DNA from: an uncultured Clostridium sp.
GTDB taxonomy: Bacteria; Bacillota; Clostridia; TANB77; CAG-508
Direction of reading: 5' to 3'
Assembly (NCBI GenBank): GCA_900556345.1
Contig: USOM01000012.1
Span: 1-11,245, forward strand
Length of the DNA stretch: 11,245 nt
Part shown: piece after piece, positions 7,051-11,245 of the stretch
How the letters are laid out: each line of letters starts with the position of its first letter
Numbering within the stretch: the first letter of the stretch is position 1
Notes under the pieces: model-generated
Databases searched by the model: none
What the model was told of the DNA's origin: nothing
What the model saw: only the letters and a program-made list of their open reading frames with translations
Translations under genes and position numbers: made by a program

Positions 7051-8151
7051 AAAATGTTTTCTTTAAAAGCCTAACATTTCAAAAGTTTTTAGAGGCCCAT
7101 AACAGAGCTAAAAAAAATAAAATGTATAAAAATGAAGTTTTAAAGTTTGATTTGAATTTGGAAAGTAACATTATATCAATTATAAATGGAATTAAAAATA
7201 ATACTTTTAAAGTTGGAGATTATTATTCATTTATTGTATATGAACCTAAGGAACGTTTAATACATTCTTTGCCTTATAGAGATAGAGTTGTTCACCAATG
7301 GTATGTAGAAGAGTTTGTAAAACCTTATATTATGCCTAAATTTATAGGTACTTCTTTTGCTTGTTTACCAGATAGAGGAACTCATAAAGCAGTTTCTGCT
7401 GTTCAGAAAATGATGCAAAAATATAGTAAAAAATATCCTGATTATTATATTTTAAAATGTGATATAAGAAAATATTTTAATAGCATTGATACCAATGTTT
7501 TGTTTGAAATAATGAAAAAATACATTGATGACAAGGCTTTGTTAAATTTTACTCATCAACTTATATTTGAAAAACGCCCATTTAATACGCCTGCCGGTAT
7601 ACCTATTCGGAAATTATACTAGTCAATATTTTGCTAATATTTATTTAAACGAATTAGATCAATATATAAAACGTGTTTTACGTGTCGAAAATTATGTGCG
7701 ATATATGGATGATTTTGTTCTTCTTTTGCCTAGCAAAGAAGACTGTATTAAATATAAATCCACAATTTCTACTTTTCTGAAAGATGCTCTTCATTTAGAA
7801 CTTAATGCTAAATCTAGATATTTTCCTAATAAAATGGGAGTAAATTTTTGTGGTTATAGAATTTTTGCAACACATAAACTTCTAAGAAATTGTTCTAAAA
7901 AGAAAATAAAAAGACATGTAAAAAAATGGAATTATCTATATAAAAATAATGAGTTAGATATCCCCCACACTCTAATTAGAATTAATTCTTGGCTTGGACA
8001 CGCATCGTTTTGTAATTCATATACATTGCAACAAAAAATTCTACACAAATGTGATTTCTTATATGATGATTCAACTTATAATAAATTAGAAGATAATTTG
8101 CTAAATGATATAAAAAATTTTAAAGATAAAAAAACAGATACACCTACTTAA
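7035..8151 (+). pseudogene. DGR reverse transcriptase, interrupted by a +1 frameshift
   Basis: The RT copies the TR RNA into cDNA with adenine-directed errors that replace VR. ATG 7035 is preferred, with AGGAGG at 7017-7022, 12 nt upstream. The in-frame ATG at 7023 touches the Shine-Dalgarno and is unlikely. The order of motifs is 'PYRDRVVHQWYVEEFVKPYI' (RT1-2), 'GTSFACLPDRGTHKA', motif A 'LKCDIRKYFNSID' (catalytic Asp about 143), motif B, motif C 'YVRYMDDFVLL', and 'VNFCGYRIF' (RT6-7). Motif B is the DGR type, GxxxSQ, but is split: frame 1 reads 'PAGIPI' and then stops at 7620-7622, while 'GNYTSQYFANIYLNELD' lies one base over. Omitting C7608 joins both parts into about 371 aa, a normal DGR RT length. 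Neither half alone has both metal-binding Asp motifs. Possible explanations are a recent mutation, a sequencing error, or less likely programmed frameshifting at a rare CGG codon. Confidence 0.93.
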
Positions 8152-8166
8152 GATGCATCTGTTTTT
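8130..8166. terminator. Bidirectional terminator between RT and the template repeats
   Basis: AAAAACAGAT (8130-8139) pairs with ATCTGTTTTT (8157-8166) around the RT stop codon. On + the stem ends in TTTTT after RT. On - the stem runs into a seven-T tract (A8128-8134 on +), so the same hairpin can end a - strand transcript carrying the TRs. Confidence 0.7.
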
Positions 8167-8321
8167 AATGATTTCGGATTTTCGCCATTTTACTACTAAA
8201 ACAAAATCATTATTTATGTGTTTATAACATAATCACTATGTTACAGGAATTAAACTTCTTTGATACAATATCTCTCGGCAATGTCCTTAAACTATTGCCC
8301 CACTGGACTCTGTGAATATAA
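8167..8321. other. Non-coding spacer between RT terminator and TR1
   Basis: No open frame, promoter or clear hairpin is recognised in these 155 bp. They lie 3' of TR1 on the template strand. In Bordetella phage BPP-1 the stretch just 3' of the TR is part of the RNA that RT-Avd binds and primes from, so this could be functional RNA; that is inference. Confidence 0.4.
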
Positions 8322-8340
8322 TTTTATTCATTGCATCAGA

Positions 8341-8468
8341 GTGCTACTCGACAACTAGCACGCTACGAAAGCCATAATTATTGTTCGCATTGCCATCATT
8401 GTCATTCAGTCCACACAAACCATAATAGTTACTATTCCATTAATTGCCTCCGCGAGGGAAGAACACCT
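8341..8468 (-). repeat. DGR template repeat TR1 (donor of the VR)
   Basis: The 128 bp align without gaps to VR (offset 541). All 15 mismatches are T on + here, that is A on the target-coding strand: 13 read A to G and 2 read A to T in VR. The other 94 bases and 19 of 34 A's are unchanged, and the first 38 bp on + (the 3' end of TR) are identical. In the target frame it reads V-F-F-P-R-G-G-N-stop-W-N-S-N-Y-Y-G, then L-C-G-L-N-D-N-D-G-N-A-N-N-N-Y-G-F-R. The AAY-rich codons are typical of a DGR template. The template strand is -, opposite to the RT. Confidence 0.96.
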
Positions 8469-8564
8469 GAAAAAAGTTTGACTCAGGCTGAAACAGTCTA
8501 ATCCCTAATTATTTCTTATAAATTTTTATACTCTTTTTGAATAATTTTTATTCATTGTATCAGA

Positions 8565-8692
8565 GTGCTACTCGACAACTAACACACTGCGGAACCCACA
8601 ATTATTGTTCGCATTGCCATCGTGGTCAATCAGTCCACATAAACCAGTAGCATTGACATTATTCCAATTGCCTCCGCGAGGGAAGAACACTT
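8565..8692 (-). repeat. Second DGR template repeat TR2 (no matching VR in the window)
   Basis: It is also 128 bp and ungapped against TR1 and VR. In the target frame it reads V-F-F-P-R-G-G-N-W-N-N-V-N-A-T-G, then L-C-G-L-I-D-H-D-G-N-A-N-N-N-C-G-F-R-S-V-L-V-V-E and TAG. Its variable part is AAY-rich, as in a template, and has no internal stop. It differs from VR at many non-adenine sites, so it is not the source of this VR. The constant codons differ from TR1 only synonymously (TTA/TTG, GGG/GGC, TTC/TTT, CGC/CGT, AGT/AGC, TTA/CTA). It may serve a target elsewhere in the genome, or be the relic of a lost VR. Confidence 0.85.
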
Positions 8693-8757
8693 GAAAAGCT
8701 CACAGGCACCGCGTGCAGATCGAAACAGTCTAATCCCTAATTTTATTTTTTTACCCT

Positions 8758-8785
8758 ACCCGCAACATACAAAAATGTTGCGGGT
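8758..8785. other. GC-rich hairpin between VR and TR2
   Basis: ACCCGCAACAT (8758-8768) and ATGTTGCGGGT (8775-8785) form a perfect 11-bp stem with a 6-nt loop. It has no adjacent T run on the - strand, so it is a poor terminator for the target; on + a T run follows only after about 10 nt. A hairpin or cruciform downstream of the VR is known to help DGR retrohoming in BPP-1. This one lies about 97 bp past VR, so that role is only possible. The rest of 8786-8881 holds a weak CCTTTT/AAAAGG repeat (8838-8856) and nothing else recognised. Confidence 0.55.
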
Positions 8786-8881
8786 AAGCTCTACTCTTTT
8801 TTATATACTTTATCTTTTTACAGATTATTTCTCGCCACCTTTTAGCATTTAAAAGGGGACAAGGTACAAGGAAAGTTCAAA

Positions 8882-9009
8882 GTGCTACTCGACAACTAGC
8901 ACGCTACGAAAGCCATAATAACCGCTCGCATTGCCACCATTGTCAACCAGTCCACACAAACCACAATAGTCACTACCCCACCAACCGCCTCCGCGAGGGA
9001 AGAACACCT
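8882..9009 (-). repeat. DGR variable repeat (VR) at the 3' end of the target gene
   Basis: This is the recipient of mutagenic retrohoming. It covers codons 518-558 and 3 nt beyond the stop. Relative to TR1 ten codons are changed: residues 526 (N to G), 527 (stop to W), 529 (N to G), 531 (N to D), 533 (Y to C), 539 (N to V), 542 (D to G), 546 (N to S), 547 (N to G) and 548 (N to Y). The unaltered 8882-8919 segment, the last 38 bp on the coding strand, fits an initiation-of-mutagenic-homing region. Homology stops at 9009/8468. Confidence 0.96.
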
Positions 9010-10561
9010 CGGTCGCTCCGCTATCATCTTCTTGTGTATCTCCAAACCAAGCTAGTCCTGGTCCTACATTACTTGTTGTTTCCCATATAGCATCTCCATA
9101 TATTGGACAAAATTCCCTTGCTTTATATGCACTATTAAAATCTATATTTGTAGTTGATTTATTAGGATATGCTGTTGCTAAATATGTTGATGTCCCTGTT
9201 GCAAAAGCACTTCCATTTCCTGTACCAGATAAATTATTTACATAAGCTGCTGTATATTCTGCTAAACCACAACTCATATCAAATACTCCATATATATTTC
9301 CTGTTGTACTTGATTTTGTTCCCTCTCCTGAATCTTTTCCACTATCTACTACAGTCCAAGCCGTACTTACTAAACTACTATCTGTTCCAACCGTATCTTT
9401 TAAAGTTTCTGAAACTGATGTGAAATTTTGAGCATTTCTTCCTGTCTTAGCTCCAGGTGCTGAATATCCTGTTATTCCATATATTCCCCAACCTGAGTTA
9501 TTTGGATGTTGTGCTGTTCCATTTATATCTAAGTTATTTCTTGCTTTTTCTGTTGTTGTATTTATTGTTCCTTTTGAATATCCATATTGACTCATTGACA
9601 AATATGCTGCTGCTCCCCACTCACTACTTTTCATTAAATGGCTATTTGCAGAACTTGTTAATCCATAAGGATTTGATGCATCATCTAATGCTAAAGATAA
9701 ATTATAACATTGTGATTCATTTACATAGTTATACCCAAATTTTCTACCTTTAAATACTGGATAATAATAATTACTTACAGAAGAAACTGTTTTATCTGTA
9801 TCTTTATCAGTTGTCTTTATTCCTGCTTGGAATTTTGCAACCCAAATCCCTAATACTTCTGATTTCCATTCACCACCGCTATATCCTGTACTGCTTCCAT
9901 CTTTAAATGCTGGATGTACCACATATCCATCTGGAAATTTTGAATAATTACTTGTTGTTGTTGCATTGTACTCTACTACTTTTGCTCCATCTTCTGTTTT
10001 GTCTGTTCTTCCTATTAAGAATTTAACATTCATTCCACCTTCTGGACTTTCGTGATATCCGCTTGTTATTTTGTATGCAAACCTTGGTATCCATACAAAC
10101 ATACTTCCTAAATCTTCTTCTGCAACTTCTGTTCCTACTGCTGTACTTTCATTATATGTCCCATCACATAACATTACATTTGCCCATTGGTTCTTACTTT
10201 CATTGTAATTGTACCATTCTGGATCATTTTTTGTGCAAATTACCCATTTTTCTTTTGATGTATCCCATTTTACTGGTATCATTCCTTTAGTTAATACTGG
10301 TTTATTTGCTCCACTTGTTGTGTCATATACTGATTCTCCACCATTTTCTATTAATGATTCTAAATCAGCTAATTGTGCTTGCTCATCTCTTTGAGCTTTT
10401 TCTGTTTTTTCTTTGGCTTCTGCTGCTCTAGTTAGTATACCATTTTGTCCTGTTAACATTGAAATGCTTACTCCTGCCAATATTATTAGGACTATTATTG
10501 TGACAACTAGTGCTATAAGCGTGATTCCGCCATTCTTTTTTGATTTTTCAAAAATAGACAT
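8885..10561 (-). CDS. DGR target: prepilin-like protein with FGE/C-type-lectin-fold variable domain
   Basis: This is a 558-aa surface-type protein. Residues 1-36 form a prepilin-like N-terminus: basic leader 'KSKKNG', probable cleavage after Gly12, then the hydrophobic 'ITLIALVVTIIVLIILAG'. The +5 residue is Ala where most pilins have Glu. A charged helix ('AAEAKEKTEKAQRDEQAQLA') follows. From about 150 the sequence resembles the formylglycine-generating-enzyme/SUMF1 family, which has a C-type-lectin fold: 'MFVWIPRFAYKI', 'GIWVAKFQAGI', 'HLMKSSEWGAAAYLSMSQYG', 'GVFDMSCGLAEYT', and the terminal 'FFPRGG...GFRSVLVVE'. The VR makes up the last 41 residues, the usual ligand-binding edge of DGR-diversified lectin-fold proteins. 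The ribosome binding site AGGTGA lies about 6 nt before ATG 10561. No convincing promoter is seen in the 94 bp to hemW, so read-through from hemW is possible. No terminator is seen on - before TR2 and TR1. The ligand is unknown. Confidence 0.93.
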   Translation of the reverse strand: MSIFEKSKKNGGITLIALVVTIIVLIILAGVSISMLTGQNGILTRAAEAKEKTEKAQRDEQAQLADLESLIENGGESVYDTTSGANKPVLTKGMIPVKWDTSKEKWVICTKNDPEWYNYNESKNQWANVMLCDGTYNESTAVGTEVAEEDLGSMFVWIPRFAYKITSGYHESPEGGMNVKFLIGRTDKTEDGAKVVEYNATTTSNYSKFPDGYVVHPAFKDGSSTGYSGGEWKSEVLGIWVAKFQAGIKTTDKDTDKTVSSVSNYYYPVFKGRKFGYNYVNESQCYNLSLALDDASNPYGLTSSANSHLMKSSEWGAAAYLSMSQYGYSKGTINTTTEKARNNLDINGTAQHPNNSGWGIYGITGYSAPGAKTGRNAQNFTSVSETLKDTVGTDSSLVSTAWTVVDSGKDSGEGTKSSTTGNIYGVFDMSCGLAEYTAAYVNNLSGTGNGSAFATGTSTYLATAYPNKSTTNIDFNSAYKAREFCPIYGDAIWETTSNVGPGLAWFGDTQEDDSGATEVFFPRGGGWWGSDYCGLCGLVDNGGNASGYYGFRSVLVVE

Positions 10562-10655
10562 TTCTAGTCACCTTTTCCTTCCTTTGTATATAAATTTTAT
10601 GCATATATATTATCATATTCTTGGAAGGATTTAGGTTTCTTACATAATATATTGT

Positions 10656-11245
10656 TTATACAAAATTTTTCCACACAATGTTTGCTAAGTCAAGTCCTTT
10701 ATTAGTTAATTTTATCCTGTCAAAATCAACTATTAGAAGATTTTCATCAACTAATTTTTTTAATTCATCCTTAAAAACAAAAATAGGATTTTCTCCAAAT
10801 TTATTTTTAAAATCCTGAATTAATACACCTTCAATTTTTCTAAGACCTATTAACATAAATTCCTTTTCTTTACTAAAAATATCATTTTCAACTTCATCAA
10901 TAACCTTATTTTTTCCAAATTCGCCATTCTCGCAATTTTTTATATATTCTTCTACATTACCAATATTTCCATATCTCACATCATCAATATAGGAATGTGC
11001 AGCCACACCAAATCCTACATATTCCTTTTGATTCCAGCAATCTAGGTTATGTTTTGACTCATTGCCAAGTTTTGCAAAATTTGATATTTCATAATGTTTA
11101 TATCCATTTAGTTCAAGGAAATTTTTAACATACCAATACATATTTCTTTCTAGTTCTTCATCAGGCAACTCCAATTCTCCACTTTCAAGCATTTTTTCAA
11201 TTGGTGTGTTTTCCTCAACAATTAATGAGTAAACCGATATATGAT
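10656..11245 (-). CDS. hemW: Radical SAM heme chaperone HemW (5' end outside the window)
   Basis: HemW is a membrane-associated radical SAM protein related to HemN that handles heme delivery; many genomes label it coproporphyrinogen III oxidase-like. Only the C-terminal part is present. The frame stays open to the window edge, with the first visible residues 'HISVYSLIVEENTPIEKMLE', typical of the end of the radical SAM barrel. It continues with 'GYKHYEISNFAKLGNESKHN', 'CWNQKEYVGFGVAAHSYIDD' and the small HemN C-terminal domain ('EFMLIGLRKIEGV'), ending at the stop at 10656. The CxxxCxxC cluster motif would be outside the window. The ATG at 11192 is internal and not the start. The target gene begins 94 bp downstream on the same strand. 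Confidence 0.9.
   Translation of the reverse strand, partial: HISVYSLIVEENTPIEKMLESGELELPDEELERNMYWYVKNFLELNGYKHYEISNFAKLGNESKHNLDCWNQKEYVGFGVAAHSYIDDVRYGNIGNVEEYIKNCENGEFGKNKVIDEVENDIFSKEKEFMLIGLRKIEGVLIQDFKNKFGENPIFVFKDELKKLVDENLLIVDFDRIKLTNKGLDLANIVWKNFV

Larger units (their letters stand above)
8322..8742 (-). repeat. Tandem pair of template-repeat units
   Basis: Two units (8322-8510 and 8546-8742) each hold a 19-bp left flank (TTTTATTCATTGYATCAGA), a 128-bp TR, a variable spacer of 21 or 29 bp, and an identical 21-bp right flank (8490-8510 and 8722-8742). Left flank and TR keep a constant 224-bp offset. The unit was duplicated as a whole and has since diverged. The flanks are kept better than the spacer between them, which hints that they matter for template function. 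Confidence 0.85.
6688..10561. other. Diversity-generating retroelement locus (avd, RT, TR1, TR2, VR, target)
   Basis: All parts of a DGR are present: Avd, a DGR-type RT, template repeats and a target gene ending in a variable repeat. TR1 and VR differ only at template adenines (15 of 15). The gene order is avd-RT on + facing TR1-TR2-target on -. No integrase, transposase or phage structural gene is seen, and housekeeping genes flank both sides, so this looks like a chromosomal, cell-owned DGR rather than a phage one. The RT frameshift may mean that it is now silent. Confidence 0.93.

Noticed and set aside
7567..7608. A separate start for the C-terminal half of the RT
   Set aside because: No ribosome binding site precedes ATG 7567, and its first residues are an out-of-frame reading of the upstream RT; homology-like sequence begins only after the frameshift point.
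8565..8692. TR2 as a second variable repeat produced from TR1
   Set aside because: It differs from TR1 at many non-adenine positions, including six synonymous changes in the constant segment, and no open coding frame leads into it from the - strand upstream (the spacer has an in-frame TGA just before).
8758..8785. Hairpin as intrinsic terminator of the target gene
   Set aside because: On the - strand it is followed by an A-rich, not a T-rich, run.
8322..9009. CRISPR array from the three repeated blocks
   Set aside because: The repeats are 128 bp, only three, unevenly spaced and part of a coding end; they fit TR/VR and not CRISPR.
9169..10634. Open reading frames on the + strand opposite the target gene
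   Set aside because: They are Leu/Tyr-rich readings antisense to a well-supported 558-aa gene, without ribosome binding sites or recognisable domains.
10562..10655. Promoter for the target gene
   Set aside because: The stretch is AT-rich with several -10-like strings, but none has a -35 at suitable spacing.

Overview
The window is AT-rich chromosomal DNA, apparently from an endospore-forming, low-GC Gram-positive bacterium of the Clostridia type. The grounds are a full-length SpoIVA (spore-coat ATPase), strong AGGAGG-type ribosome binding sites, sigma-A-like promoters, and the 'GITLIAL' prepilin-like N-termini that are common in uncultured gut Clostridia. The finer taxonomic placement is inference.

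Layout. A terminator from an upstream gene (12-47) is followed by spoIVA (140-1618, +), asnS (1739-3130, +), and convergent lysS (3320-4819, -). Next comes a frameshifted prepilin-like LamG-domain gene (4996-6196, -), divergent from a small XRE/Cro-type repressor gene (6346-6564, +). From 6628 onward lies a diversity-generating retroelement (DGR): avd (6688-7050, +), an overlapping DGR reverse transcriptase broken by one extra base (7035-8151, +), two tandem template repeats TR1 (8341-8468) and TR2 (8565-8692), and the variable repeat VR (8882-9009). VR forms the 3' end of the target gene (8885-10561, -). The window ends inside hemW (10656-11245, -, 5' end missing).

How the DGR works here. 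TR1 and VR are both 128 bp and align without gaps. I count 15 differences, and every one falls on an A of TR1 in the target-coding (-) strand (15 of 34 A's changed, 94 of 94 other bases identical). This is the adenine-mutagenesis signature of DGR retrohoming and makes TR1 the donor and VR the recipient. The changes alter 10 codons near the C-terminus of a surface protein with a prepilin-like N-terminal helix and a formylglycine-generating-enzyme/C-type-lectin-like domain, presumably a diversified ligand-binding face. TR2 is a second, diverged template with no matching VR in the window. TR1 and TR2 encode the same peptide framework, and their differences in the constant part are synonymous.

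Regulation and other points. A palindrome sits between the -35 and -10 of the LamG-pilin promoter, and its 11-bp core recurs on the -10 of the avd promoter. This suggests that the neighbouring XRE protein controls both. Three copies of a long palindromic repeat each sit directly behind a stop codon. The TRs are oriented against the RT and could be transcribed as the 3' tail of the target mRNA, ending at a bidirectional terminator at 8130-8166.
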